Positions 11,501-21,988 of a stretch of DNA of 52,334 nt are shown one piece after another. The notes beneath the pieces are model-generated. The model did not search any database, was not told where the DNA came from, and saw only the letters and a list, made by a program, of their open reading frames with translations. The translations under genes and the position numbers were made by a program. Source of the stretch: Mycoplasmataceae bacterium (GTDB lineage Bacteria > Bacillota_I > Bacilli_A > Mycoplasmatales > Mycoplasmoidaceae); assembly GCA_031258945.1 (NCBI GenBank), contig JAIRME010000004.1, forward strand, positions 1 through 52,334, in the 5' to 3' direction. Position 1 is the stretch's first letter, and the number at the start of each line of letters is the position of its first letter.

Positions 11501-13344
11501 GCACAAATAAATAAACTTAAAATTATGACAAATGCTGTTAATGCCACATCAATTAATCTTATTTTATTAACCAGCGATGGAATAAATGCCACTCTGAAAG
11601 CACTAGCATTTAACACATTGGTGGTATCATTAGCCATATAGCATGCTTGAATATCCTTTGGCCAATTCATCACTTCCTTTGCCTTTTGATTCATTTGATC
11701 TAATACTTGACTTTGATTTACACCTTTGTTAAATGAACCAACTAAATAGTTTTCAGTAAAATTACCACGATAAGCATCAAACATGCGGTTATAAGCGTGA
11801 GAATTACCAAAAATAATACATTCATTGGTAGGATTTGGATTGGAATGCATAATATCCAATATTGGATAAGTAAAGTCAGCAGTAATACCACTACCAATCA
11901 CAACAAATGGCATACTTACTTCGGATGAATTTAAAATTGTATTATTTTTATGTTCATTAATAAAAGAATTGAATTGACTTAATGTGTAATCACTATCAAT
12001 ATTATGTATATATCCATCATTAATATTTTGTATAAATTGATTACGATTACTAATTTGATATGGCGTAATACCATTGCGTTGTAAAAATTCAGGTGATACA
12101 ACTACATATTGAGCCGTTCAATCTCTCAATGATCAAGACTGGGGGCTGGTAACAGTTCAATTAATACTATAGCGATAACCTTTATTTTGTAATAAAAAAT
12201 GTGATTTGTAGTTATCAATGTATGACTTATACAACTCTTCATTATTAGTTGGATCAAAAGCGAGACTTTTGATTATGTTGTATAAATTAAGGTCAGTATC
12301 CTCTAAATTATACACATCGTCACCAGAAGCTAATAATTTAAAAAAAGCTTGGGATTCTTCTGCTTTAGCACCGCTTACGAAGTCTACATAAGTATCTGGC
12401 AATTGCTCATTGTAAGCTAAAAGTGCCCCAATTGGATCGTCCGTATCAGGAAACATTTGTTTCAAATCAATTCCTCATTGGACTAATGGATTAAATTCAT
12501 TGACAGAAAAATTATTTTGTTGGTTGTTTCCAAACAAAACTATTTTATCTATCTGATCTTCTGGATTAGATTGTATCATCTTATACAATTTACCGTCTGG
12601 TGAATTTGTAACATCCAATGATTTAAAATTACGTCATGCTACTTTTTCATTAAAATCAGTACTTAAGAATTGTTGCATCGGTGTATCAGTTTGGGTAATA
12701 ACATTGATTAATTCAACTTCAATCGGATTTACTTCTAAACTCAAAAGATCTAAATCTCCATTGTTTTCACCTTCTGTACCAGAATTTTTAATCTCATTCA
12801 TGATAGAATCATAAGATTCAGTTGATACATGATCACTAGATGTATGATCCGCATCCATATATGTTAATTTCTTTATATTTTGACTTTCAATTGTCACAAT
12901 TGGATGAAGTAACGAACTATAGTTGGGGTCAGTATCATGATTTTGATAAAAAATCCCTAATAACGTTTCTTCTTGCCCAACTGAATTTAAACTAACTTGA
13001 TAAGTACGTTGAAAACCAGTTTCTAAGTCGTTCTGTTCAGGTCAAGGTACAGATTTACCATCCGATGATTCCCCCATATATTCATTTTTAGTAGGATCAG
13101 TTGGATCAAAAGGGTTATTATCAAAATCATATTTTGCATTACCGATGACATAGTTTTCAGAAATAGTAAAATCGTGTAAATTACCAGACGTTGTAATCCT
13201 AGAATATTCATTACTAATATTAGAAGAAACACTATTTAAAATGGTAAAAATACCAATAGATAAAAATACTAAAAAAGTTAAACCAACAACAGAAGCCTTA
13301 TTGTGCTTAAGTGAACGAAACACATTCTTAATAAGATTTCACAT
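8527..13344 (-). CDS. Giant FtsX/MacB-family ABC permease
   Basis: This is a single 1605-aa frame when about a dozen TGAs are read as Trp. It begins MWNLIKNVFRSLKHNKAS followed by one membrane segment (about residues 16-38) and a large extracellular part of about 550 residues. A first set of FtsX helices lies near 597-720, with the RTQIGVMQANGISKRRI coupling-type loop between helices. Another segment near 763-785 leads to a second extracellular part of about 650 residues. The final FtsX helices span about 1465-1595 with the loop KKLAAILKALGYSDREN. This duplicated FtsX layout matches the mycoplasma MG468-like family, which probably extrudes or mobilises lipids or lipoproteins; the substrate is not known. 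The ATG at 13344 rather than the GTG at 13323 adds a membrane-proximal helix. The ATPase gene follows after 2 nt. Confidence 0.9.
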
Positions 13345-13446
13345 ATGTTAGAAATATACAAAATAAATGGTGTTTATTTGCATTATCTAATGTTAAAAAA
13401 TTTATCCGTTGGAATGGATATTATGTTGGATTGTTTTCAACCACTA

Positions 13447-13452
13447 TATAAT
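13447..13452 (+). promoter_or_regulatory. -10 box of the esterase gene
   Basis: A perfect TATAAT ends 10 nt before the ATG at 13463. Transcription starting 6-8 nt after the box would leave almost no leader, so the message is probably leaderless. Confidence 0.6.
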
Positions 13453-13462
13453 AAATTATCTT

Positions 13463-14356
13463 ATGAGAACTTTACTAAATAAAGGCATTGAATCATTATT
13501 TAAAACACAATTAAAATCAATTTCTTTCAACGAAGATAAACTTATTGCTCACACCAACTCCAAACAAGATCCTTGACCAAATAAAGCAATAGAAAATGGT
13601 TTGAATATTAAAATTATGATTATTAATGGTTTTAAATGCTTTATTGTCAATAGTAAGAAAAAGCAATCTAACACAAAACGTATCATTTATATTCATGGCG
13701 GAGCATATGTAAGTGAAATTTCTCAAATCCATTGAATCTATATTAAAACACTGATTAAGGAAACTAACGCCACAATTTATGTCCCAATCTATCCTCTATC
13801 CAATAACAAATATTCTAGCCAATTAGATGCCATTAAATTTCTGCTAAATTTATATAAAGAAATCACTACAAGCGAACCAGCATGTACATATACCATTATG
13901 GGAGATTCAGCTGGCGGTAATTTTGCTTTGATTCTAGCACAGCAAATAAAAATTAATCATTATCCTAAACCAAAAAATTTGATTCTGTTATCTCCAGTTG
14001 TAAGTATGGAATTTTCTCCAGAGGCTAATAAAATTGCTCATAATGATCCCATACTTTCTTACAACCTACTAATGGTTGTTATGAAATGACAATTGCAAAA
14101 TCAAAGCCCTAAAAACCCCTTATTCTCCCCCATATATGGAGATAATAATGACATAGGAAATATACATATTTTTATGGGACAACGTGAAGTATTCCTTTAT
14201 CACATTGAACGATACCTAAAAATATTAGATAAAAATAATATTCAATATTCAATTGATATTAAAAACGATATGTATCATGTGTATCCTTTATTCATAATTG
14301 ACAAGAATGCTAAAGAAACTAATGCAAAAATTTTTCAAATTTTAAACGAAAACTAA
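13463..14356 (+). CDS. Alpha/beta hydrolase, HSL-type esterase/lipase
   Basis: The 297-aa protein has the two hallmarks of hormone-sensitive-lipase-type esterases: the oxyanion-hole motif HGGAY (78-82) and the nucleophile elbow GDSAGG with Ser149. A conserved NDPI segment may hold the catalytic Asp, and the His is likely the one in MYHVYP near the C-terminus. It has no signal peptide, so it acts in the cytosol or at the inner face of the membrane, probably on lipid or short-chain esters. Two TGAs encode Trp. It is transcribed away from the giant permease and runs tail to tail into whiA, with 1 nt between stops. Confidence 0.85.
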
Positions 14357-14357
14357 T

Positions 14358-15284
14358 TTATTTCATTTTATTTAATTGTATAAATAATTGTTTAATTCTA
14401 ACTACATAATGATTGATACCAGTACGGGTAATATTTATTTGATATTTAATTTGAAAAATTTTTACCATTTCACTTAAAGATGCTTCGGGATTCTGCAAAC
14501 GAATTGAACAATAAAATCTGAACTTATCTGGTAATTTTTTAAATTCTTTCATTCTTCTTATAGCTTTTATCATTTTAACTTGTTGAATTCCAGCTAAAGA
14601 TGACTTATGCAAATTAGCTACATCCAAATTATTAATTCTTTGCACATTCGTATAATAGTCCCGAGCAATAATTTTATCCTCTAATTCATGCATGCAACGA
14701 TTAGCACCAACGATTTTTAAAAAGTCAGAAACATCTACCGCTTTTTTAATATAAAGCACAAACCCTTTTTCCCGTTTTAACAATGTACTAGAAATATTAA
14801 ACTTTAATAATATTTTTTGAATTAGGCGCAAATAATTAATTTTAGTTGAACGAATTTCTAAATGATATACGCTTTTTTCGATAGAACTAATGCTACCACC
14901 ACTTAAAAATGCACCAACTAGATAAGCTCTCTGGTCTGTCGGTTTTCGAATAATATGAAAAGGTATTTTTAAATTAAGTTTTAAATCATTGTTTATTTTT
15001 TTAAAATCACCAATAATAGTTAATTTGTAAGTGCGACGTTTATTTAATGATTTAATTTCAGTATAAGAAAATGTATGTTTAATACGATAAAGTTGTTTTA
15101 AAAAAGAAGCAATTAACTTAATAATTGGTTGAAATTGTGTTTTTATTTCTCATATTTCACCAACCTCATTAAAAGAAATAATTAAATTGTTAGTGAGATA
15201 GGAAGATAAAATGGCTTTTATTGCATTTTTTTCGTATGTAAAATGGGTAAGCTCTTCTTTTACTTTTTCACTAAAAGTTTGCAT
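14358..15284 (-). CDS. whiA: WhiA-type DNA-binding protein
   Basis: The 308-aa product matches WhiA: an N-terminal degenerate LAGLIDADG homing-endonuclease-like fold (FSEKVKEELTHF at the start, RAYLVGAFLSGGSIS, then YHLEIR) joined to a C-terminal helix-turn-helix (residues about 190-300, with DFLKIVGA, NRCMHELEDK, NLHKSSLAGIQQV and the final SLSEMV recognition helix). WhiA influences cell division and, in mycoplasmas, has been linked to ribosomal protein gene regulation. Its first 14 nt overlap the end of trxB. In Bacillus the order is trxB-yvcJ-yvcK-whiA; the two middle genes are missing here. The start at 15284 is fixed by the MxxFSxxVKEEL family start. Confidence 0.92.
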
Positions 15285-16227
15285 CTTCTTTTAAATATTT
15301 GATCGCAGATAAAGCAGCTAAGGTCCCATCACCAATAGCTGTAGAAATTTGTCGATAAATATTTCTAGAAACATCACCAGCTGCAAATATACCTTTAATT
15401 TTAGTTTCCTTATTTTGGTTAGTAATGATAATTCCGTTTGAATTTATTAATGTACTAACATTACTTAAAAAATCACTTTCTGTGTGTGAACCAATAAATA
15501 CAAAGACATAATTAACTTCTAATTTTTGTTTTTGATTATTAGTTTCAATTTCTATATCAGTTACATTTTGTTTGTTTCCATTAATTGCAAGACATAAGGT
15601 ATTATTAATAATTTGAATATTCTTATTATTGGTTAAAGTATTCAAAAGTTTGTCATCTACATTTAATTTGTCTTCTTTGGTGATTAAATAAACTTTTTTG
15701 GCAATTCCACTTAAATAAATAGCATCTTGAATAGCTAAATCGTTATTACCAAATACTGCTATGTTCTTGTCTTTTGTCAAAGCCCCATCACATAAAGCAC
15801 AATATGATACACCCTTATTTTTATATTCATTCTCACCAGGAACATTTAGTTTCATCTCTATTGTTCCTGTTGCTACAATTAATGCCTTTGCAAAATAATT
15901 AACACCATTTTCTAAAAAAGCCACATGATAATTTTGACGTTGTACTATACCAGTTACTTTACCATATATATAAATAGCTCCTAACTCTGTAGCTTGTGTA
16001 TACATGTTAAGTGCAAGGTCTGCTCCAGTAATGGATTTATATCCTGGATAATTAGTGATATTTGGTAAATTAACAATTTTACCACCTGGTACATCTTGTT
16101 CAACAAAACCCACTTTTAAATTGGCTCTTCGGCCATAAATAGCTGCTGTTAATCCAGCCGGCCCTGCTCCAATAATAAGTATGTCAAATGTGTTAGCATC
16201 ACTCGCTGTCAATGTTTCTAAACCCAT
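15271..16227 (-). CDS. trxB: Thioredoxin reductase
   Basis: The 318-aa flavoprotein transfers electrons from NADPH through FAD to thioredoxin. It shows the FAD-binding GAGPAGLTAAIY (20-31), the redox pair CALC (Cys143, Cys146; most family members have CATC), and the C-terminal FAD motif GIFAAGDVSR. The NADPH-binding segment is atypical: GNNDLAI in place of GGGDSA, and the usual HRRD/R motif that contacts the 2'-phosphate is absent (LITKEDKL). It may therefore prefer NADH or another electron donor, which is inference. It lies 3 nt after lgt and overlaps whiA by 14 nt. Confidence 0.92.
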   Translation of the reverse strand: MGLETLTASDANTFDILIIGAGPAGLTAAIYGRRANLKVGFVEQDVPGGKIVNLPNITNYPGYKSITGADLALNMYTQATELGAIYIYGKVTGIVQRQNYHVAFLENGVNYFAKALIVATGTIEMKLNVPGENEYKNKGVSYCALCDGALTKDKNIAVFGNNDLAIQDAIYLSGIAKKVYLITKEDKLNVDDKLLNTLTNNKNIQIINNTLCLAINGNKQNVTDIEIETNNQKQKLEVNYVFVFIGSHTESDFLSNVSTLINSNGIIITNQNKETKIKGIFAAGDVSRNIYRQISTAIGDGTLAALSAIKYLKEDANF

Positions 16228-16230
16228 AAT

Positions 16231-17292
16231 TTACCTTCCTAAATAATATAATATTTGATCATCATTTTTAAGTGTCATTTTTTTATTTTTAATAGTTTGA
16301 ACTAAACTATATTTCCTAAACCTATATAGAACTGTATGATTTAACACTATCAACACTATTCCAACTACCAAATATAAAGCTGACATTACATAAGTGAGAA
16401 TAAATGTAAATTGTGACTGTCTCAACGGTTCTAATGATAAACGTAAAATACCATATCAAATAAAATAAGCGAATCCTAAATCACCAATTTTTTTCTTAGG
16501 GATAAATTCACCAACAAAGAAAATTAATATTAGTCCTCATCAATTTAAAGTGCTTTCATAAAAAAATAACGGCTGATACACACTACCATCAATCCGCATT
16601 AAAGGGAATAAATGTTCAATAAAATTAGCATACGAACCATCTATTGCTCGACCATATAATTCTTCATTTTGGTAATTGCCATATCGTCCAATAATTTGAC
16701 CAATTAAAATTGCTGGTACAATTGCATCAACATAAGCTAGAAAAGATACTTGACGAACTTTATTAGGTTTAGTAGAAAAATCTCGTACTTGATATTTAGG
16801 GTATTTCAAAATAAAAGGAAATCATCAACAAGCCAATAATACAGTTAATACGACTCCGCCTTCAATTGCTAATCCCCCGTCCCTAAATGCTCAAAAATTA
16901 CTTCATGATGCATCACCTAATGCACATGACCATAATCTGGCTCCTAATATAGCAGTTGGAATGCCCATCAAACAAAACCAATAAAATGGATCAATCGAAA
17001 TTTTATATAATTTCCACATTTTAATACAACTGATAAAAATAGCGGCCATAAAGCCTATAAAAATAAAAATACCATATCACGCAACATCTAATTCACCAAT
17101 TGAAAAAGCAATAACATTGTAGTTTCGCAAAACCAAGACATTAATTAAAAATATTGAAAGCGGTAATAAAATAACTGTTAAACCAGTAACAATTAATCAA
17201 TTTCATGTTGAGTGATGATCATCTAAAATGGAAAAACCAATTACATTTGATTCTGTTTCATTAATGTTTATTTGCGCAAGATCTCTATCCAT
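16231..17292 (-). CDS. lgt: Prolipoprotein diacylglyceryl transferase
   Basis: The 353-aa membrane enzyme moves diacylglycerol from phosphatidylglycerol onto the lipobox Cys of prolipoproteins. It has about seven hydrophobic segments and the Lgt signature GRYGNYQNEELYG (202-214). The segment FRDGGLAIEGGV corresponds to the GGLAIHGG region of other Lgt proteins, with Glu where most have His. Many TGAs encode Trp. The N-terminal 45 residues are longer than usual and acidic before the first helix. Its start overlaps the end of hprK by 8 nt, the conserved hprK-lgt order of Firmicutes. The enzyme would serve the lipoproteins encoded at 50113-52081. Confidence 0.93.
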
Positions 17293-18217
17293 TTTCTTTG
17301 TTCACTTTTTCGTAATTTTGCATGTAATCTTCGGCTGAACTATAACCGTGCTGTTTTAATTTAAGGTCAATCACTGCTGTTTCAATTAAATCAGACATTT
17401 TACGCCCCGGAGTGATTGGCAATTTGTAATACGGAATATGTACTTTTTCAAGTTCTTTTGTTTTTAATTCTACCCCTAAACGTTCAAATTGAAGTGCCTT
17501 TTTGTCATCAACTACCAATTCAATAATGACATCTATATTTGAAGTGTCTTGCGTTTTTTCAATTCCTAACATACGTGGAATGTTCAAAATACCTAAACCT
17601 CGTACTTCAATAAATTTATTAGCAACAGCGTTAGGTTTCCCTAATAATCGGTCTGCCAAATTAGCTACATCTACAGCATCATCAGCAATAAACAAATGAC
17701 CTTTACGCACCAACTCCAATGCAACTTCTGATTTACCAACGCCCGATTCCCCTTGCAATAATACACCTACTCCATAAACACTAATTAATGTGCCATGAAT
17801 CGTTTTATATTCAGCCATTTGTTCGTTAATTCAAGCCGCTACTGTAACATATAACTGAGCTGATGGCATTGGCGAAAATAAAATAGTCGTTGAGTATTTC
17901 TTGGCAATTTTACGTAAAATATCAGCGTATTTGAATGCCTTAGTAATGATAATAACAGGTGGTTTTAGCTCTAAAACATTAGATATAGATTCCACAATTT
18001 TTTTATGACTTAACTGTGATAAAAATTTACTTTCATTGCCACTTCATAAAACAGCAGAAATAATATTTTCAAAAATAATATGTTTAGACGCTAATTCTAT
18101 CCCTGTTCGATTTAAACTAGGGATTTGTATTTTATTTCTTGAGCTGCCTTTATGTAATACTTCAAAATGAAATTTATTGATAAGTGATTTTATGGATATA
18201 AATTTTATCGTACGCAT
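17285..18217 (-). CDS. hprK: HPr kinase/phosphorylase
   Basis: The 310-aa product phosphorylates and dephosphorylates Ser46 of HPr, the central control point of the PTS in Gram-positive bacteria. The P-loop GESGVGKS (156-163), the following GHLFIADDAVDV and the signature IEVRGLGILNI are intact, as is the ERLGVELKT segment. The N-terminal domain (1-130) is typical. The TAG stop lies within the start of lgt. A TATAAT box 9 nt upstream of the ATG suggests a leaderless message. It fits with the PTS permease operon transcribed divergently from the same intergenic region. Confidence 0.95.
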
Positions 18218-18226
18218 GAGACATTT

Positions 18227-18232
18227 ATTATA
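18227..18232 (-). promoter_or_regulatory. -10 box of hprK
   Basis: TATAAT on the minus strand ends 9 nt before the hprK ATG at 18217. The spacing leaves essentially no untranslated leader. Confidence 0.6.
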
Positions 18233-18282
18233 GTGTTAATATACCTCTTCCAATACTTTTAGAACACTCAATATTTTAATTA

Positions 18283-18308
18283 TTGACAATAATTATCTTT
18301 TATATAAT
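18283..18308 (+). promoter_or_regulatory. Promoter of the PTS/nagB gene set
   Basis: TTGACA at 18283-18288 and TATAAT at 18303-18308 lie ahead of the ATG at 18316. The 14-nt spacing is shorter than the usual 16-18, so only the -10 is firm. The -10 ends 7 nt before the start codon, again leaving no room for a leader. Confidence 0.55.
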
Positions 18309-18315
18309 CTATGCG

Positions 18316-18912
18316 ATGAAGATAGCTAGCATACACCAAGAAAATGGTAAATTAAAAAAATGATTTAAAAATGCTATTGTAGGAATAAGTTGTATAGCTA
18401 TTGTTGGTGTAGGAATTACTGGTATTTGTATAAGTGGAATGCATCCATGATCAGAAATAGTTTTTTCTAACATGTCCGCTTTTGATATAAAAAATAATGA
18501 AATAACCGTTTATGCCGATGAAACTCCTCAAATAAATTTAGCTTGATTTACTTTAAAAATTCAAATTGAAAATCATAATAATGCTAAAAATCTTACATTA
18601 ATAGATCAATCATATTTTGACCCATATAAAGTTGATCCTGAAGATATAGCACCTCAACCAATAGGAAATGCTGAGTGAGGTGTATACACAGAACCTGAGT
18701 TTTCTAAAATGGAACGTTACTTTTTTATTGATCCGGAAAACGATACATTAAATTGTCATGAAATCCCAAATAATTATTCACCTGCTACTTTTGTTTTACA
18801 TACATTTGTTGAACTCTTTTTCTATGAAAATGCTTCATACAATTTTGGTAATTTATTATTAGTTTCTGATCCAATAAAGGTGAATTTATTACCTTCTAGT
18901 AATACTCATTAA
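18316..18912 (+). CDS. Unrecognised single-pass exported protein heading the PTS operon
   Basis: The 198-aa protein is not one I recognise. A basic N-terminus (KLKKWFKN) precedes one hydrophobic segment (about residues 20-42) and then about 155 residues predicted to lie outside the cell. There is no lipobox Cys in the expected place; a Cys (ISCIAIV and GICISG) lies inside the hydrophobic stretch. The outside part is acidic with many Asn, Asp and Pro, a composition common in mycoplasma surface proteins. It ends 2 nt before the PTS permease gene and so is almost certainly co-transcribed with it. A role as an accessory or sugar-capturing surface protein is possible but unproven. ATG 18316 is chosen because the ATG at 18311 runs into a stop. 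Confidence 0.75.
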
Positions 18913-18914
18913 TT

Positions 18915-20765
18915 ATGATTAAACGTAAACAATTGCTTTTTGGTGAAGTAATCCATAAAAAAGAAAATAACGGTAGAGCAAAAGAAGTCATTGCTAAATT
19001 ATCACGCGGATTAATGCTACCGATTGCCATGTTACCAATTGCGGGTTTATCTTTGGGTATTGGGGCAACAATTAATTCTCAAGCTGCCACTACAGCTGGT
19101 CAAACAATTGGTAGTGTATTAATGTTAACTGGTAATATTATTTTTGCAATATTACCTCTGTTATTCGCCATTGCTGTATCTATTACTTTTACCAAAGACT
19201 CAGGCACAGCAGCCTTATCATCAGTTGTTGGTTATTTTGTGTTCCTATTATTACAGACTGCATTAATCGTTAATCCTCATGGTAACGATCCCAATTATCA
19301 TTTTCTTTGATACAATTTTACTCCTGAAAAATTTCAAGCTATCTTTACTGAAAGTTTTGGGGTAAATACTTTATCCACTTCTGTTTTTGGTGGTATTTTA
19401 GTTGGAGCTACGGTTGCCTTTCTTTACAATCGTTTTAAAGATATTCAATTACCATATGCTATTGCTTTTTTTAGTGGAGTACGTTTTATTCCTATTATTA
19501 CTTTTGCAGCCATGATTATATTTAGCATGATTTTTGCCATTTTATGACCACTCATTGGACAAGGACTATTTTATTTGGGCGAAGGGCTTCAATATGGTGG
19601 TCAATACGGTGGAATTAACTCGCTAGTTTACGGTATCATCAACCGTGCATTGGTGCCGTTTGGTATGCATCATGTCATAAATACGATGTTGTGATTCACT
19701 AACATAGGTGGTCAATTCGATACTAATCTGGAAATGTTTAAAGCTAACGGAACTGATCTCCATATTAGCGCTTATCAATTAGCAGGTGATATTGTTGCTA
19801 GTAAAATCACTGGTGATATCAATATGCAGATTTATTTTACTAGGTTAATTGGACAGCACACAATTGAGGGTACAAAATATACTATTACTATTCAAGACAT
19901 CATCTATTCATCTAAGCAATCAGGTGTGCAAATCGCTCCTGGTCAATATACTAATTTCGCATATGTTTTTGGTTTATTTGGTTTATCTGGGGCTGCTTTG
20001 GGCATGCTATTTGCAGCACCTAAAGGAGAAGGCAGAAAACAAGCGGCTGCGATTGTTATACCAGGAGCGATTGTCAGCAGTTTAACAGGGGTTTCTGAAG
20101 CAATTGAATTTACCTTCTTATTCTTAGCTCCTTGATTATTCTGAGGCTTCCATGCCATATTGGCTGGCATTGGAGGAATGATTACCACCACCTTAATTTA
20201 CTATGCACCAAATGTCGCTCCACATGTTACCTTTTCGTTCGCACAGGGAGCACTAGATTTTGTAATTTATGGTGTTATTCCTGATATTCGTGGCGGTGGT
20301 ACACATTGTTGAATGTTACTATTAATGTCTATTGTTTATTTCCCTATCTATTTTGGGGCTTTCTACTGAGCTATTAAAAAATGAAATTTATCTACTCCTG
20401 GCCGTGGTGGTACTAAATTATTCACTAAAGCAGATTGAATGAAAGAAAAACAAGATAAATCTACTTTAAATAAAGCTCTAACTCTAAGAGAAAAATCAAA
20501 AGAAGTAATTATGGCATATGGTGGTGCAGATAATATTCTTAACATTGATGCATGTATTACCAAATTAAGAATTCAAGTGAAAAATAAAAAAATAGTAAAT
20601 GAAAATCGTTTGAAAGAATTAGGAGCTCTCGGTGTTATTCATCCATCTCCTCAATCAGTTTATGCCGTCTTCGGCAATGAAGCTGATCTAATTAAAAATC
20701 AAATGAAAGATATTATCGCCAAGGGTGAACATAAATACCTTGAAAGCAAACCAATCAAACATTAA
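18915..20765 (+). CDS. nagE: PTS EIICB, N-acetylglucosamine/glucose family
   Basis: The 616-aa permease takes up a sugar and phosphorylates it. The EIIC domain (about 25-500) carries LSRGLMLPIAMLPIAGL near its start and VPFGMHHVINTMLWF in the middle, the glucose/GlcNAc-family pattern. The EIIB domain (about 520-610) carries the phosphorylated Cys in NIDACITKLR. No EIIA domain is fused, so a separate EIIA must supply phosphate. The GlcNAc assignment comes mainly from the nagB gene immediately downstream and nagA nearby; glucose cannot be excluded. Numerous TGAs encode Trp. Confidence 0.88.
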
Positions 20766-20784
20766 TAAAAAGAGAGAAATTAAT

Positions 20785-21534
20785 ATGAAACAAAAAACAT
20801 ATCCATACAAAGTATTTGTATGTAAAGATGAAAAAATGACGGCATTAGCTTGTGCTAAAGCTCTAACTAAGGTAGTTAAAAATAAACCCAATGCCTGCTT
20901 GGGTTTAGCAACTGGAGGCACATGTATCCCCGTTTATGAAGCAATGGTAACTGATTACATCAAAAATCATACTAGTTATCGCAATATTAAGACTTTTAAT
21001 TTAGATGAATATATCAATTTAAATCCATTGTATATTCATGAAAGTTATCGAGCCTACATGAATTTTCGTTTGTTTTCTCAAATTAATATCCAAATGAAAA
21101 ATACCCATTTTCCGTGTTTCAAACACCCAAGTGCTTATGAAACTTTAATTCAAAAAAACGGTGGGTTAGATGTACAAATTATTAGTCTTGGCCACAATGG
21201 ACATATCGCTTATAACGAGCCCGGTTCTTCTCTAGATAGTGTTACAAGAGTTATTACACTAACGTCGAGCACAATTAGAGCTAATGCACGTTTCTTTGAA
21301 AATAATCCACAAATCGTTCCTAAGAGAGCAGTATCCATGGGTATTAAAAGTATTCTAAATGCACGAAAAATAATCGTTATTATTACTGGCATTGGCAAAG
21401 CAAAAGCCTTTCAACACATCTTGAAAAATAAATATGATCCGCAATGACCTTGTTCATCAATCATTTTTCATAAAAACGTAGAAATTTATGTTGATGCCAA
21501 AACCGCCAAAGTAGCTGGTTTTAAATACTCATAG
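20785..21534 (+). CDS. nagB: Glucosamine-6-phosphate deaminase, copy 1
   Basis: The 249-aa enzyme converts glucosamine-6-phosphate to fructose-6-phosphate and ammonia. It has FNLDEYINL with the catalytic acid, the strand ISLGHNGHIAYNEPGSS with the active-site His and Glu, and the ring-opening region. The phosphate-binding loop reads GLATGGTCIP where the family usually has GLATGSTP, which may affect the substrate. One TGA (21448-21450) encodes Trp; without it the last 28 residues are lost. An AGAGAGAAA ribosome binding site lies upstream and the gene is 19 nt after the PTS permease. A second, more canonical copy lies at 21989-22702. Confidence 0.9.
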
Positions 21535-21540
21535 CAAATT

Positions 21541-21559
21541 CATATTACATAGTAATATG
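21541..21559. repeat. Inverted repeat after nagB copy 1
   Basis: CATATTAC and GTAATATG form a perfect 8-bp stem around a 3-nt loop, 6 nt after the nagB stop. It could be an operator or a weak terminator; no U-tract follows. Confidence 0.45.
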
Positions 21560-21597
21560 TAAAGAAATAATTTAAATTCATTAAAGGAGGCGGTAAT

Positions 21598-21756
21598 ATG
21601 GCAAAATTTAAAATAACTGCAACAATAATAACAACGAGAGTGTTAACAAAATTAGTTGATTCCAAAACTTTAGAAGAAGCAACCGCGAAAGTTTAGTTAG
21701 AATCCGAAGCTAGTGATTGAAAAACAACTAAAACTTTAAAAACTACTTCGAAGTAA
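21598..21756 (+). pseudogene. Small 52-codon frame with in-frame TAG and very strong Shine-Dalgarno
   Basis: An AAAGGAGG at 21583-21590, the best Shine-Dalgarno in the window, sits 7 nt before an ATG. The frame reads MAKFKITATIITTRVL onward for 32 codons, meets TAG at 21694-21696, then continues in the same frame for 19 more codons, including a TGA-encoded Trp, to a TAA. The downstream part still looks coding (Lys, Thr and Glu-rich, code-4 Trp). It may be a recently inactivated 52-residue gene, a 32-residue peptide gene, or a readthrough case. I do not recognise the family. Confidence 0.45.
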
Positions 21757-21871
21757 AATATTTTTTATACAACTTTTTGTTTTCTCGACAAGTAGTTTCT
21801 AGTTCTGTTTTATCTATTCGATCAAAATAATCAGATCATTCACTTAAAGTTTTTGGTTTTTTATTTTTCAT
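21743..21871 (-). CDS. Small unrecognised ORF, 42 aa
   Basis: The frame encodes a charged 42-residue peptide beginning MKNKKPKTLSEWSDYFDRID, with one TGA-encoded Trp. TATAAT at 21879-21884 lies 7 nt before this ATG, the same arrangement as for the 35-aa ORF at 49730-49837. Two further ATGs lie upstream but overlap or touch the -10 box, so they are unlikely starts. Its last 14 nt overlap the end of the convergent small frame at 21598. Function is unknown. Confidence 0.45.
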
Positions 21872-21988
21872 AGCCATCATTATAGCAAGTTCATATTAAT
21901 GTATGTATTTAACATGTTTTTTTAATATAAGTTTTTATTAGTTTGGAATGGATTGATTTAATATCAAACATTTATTACTACAATTTAT

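Noticed and set aside
21541-21559. Intrinsic terminator of nagB copy 1
   Set aside because: The 8-bp stem has no T-run after it and is AT-rich, so only an inverted repeat was recorded.
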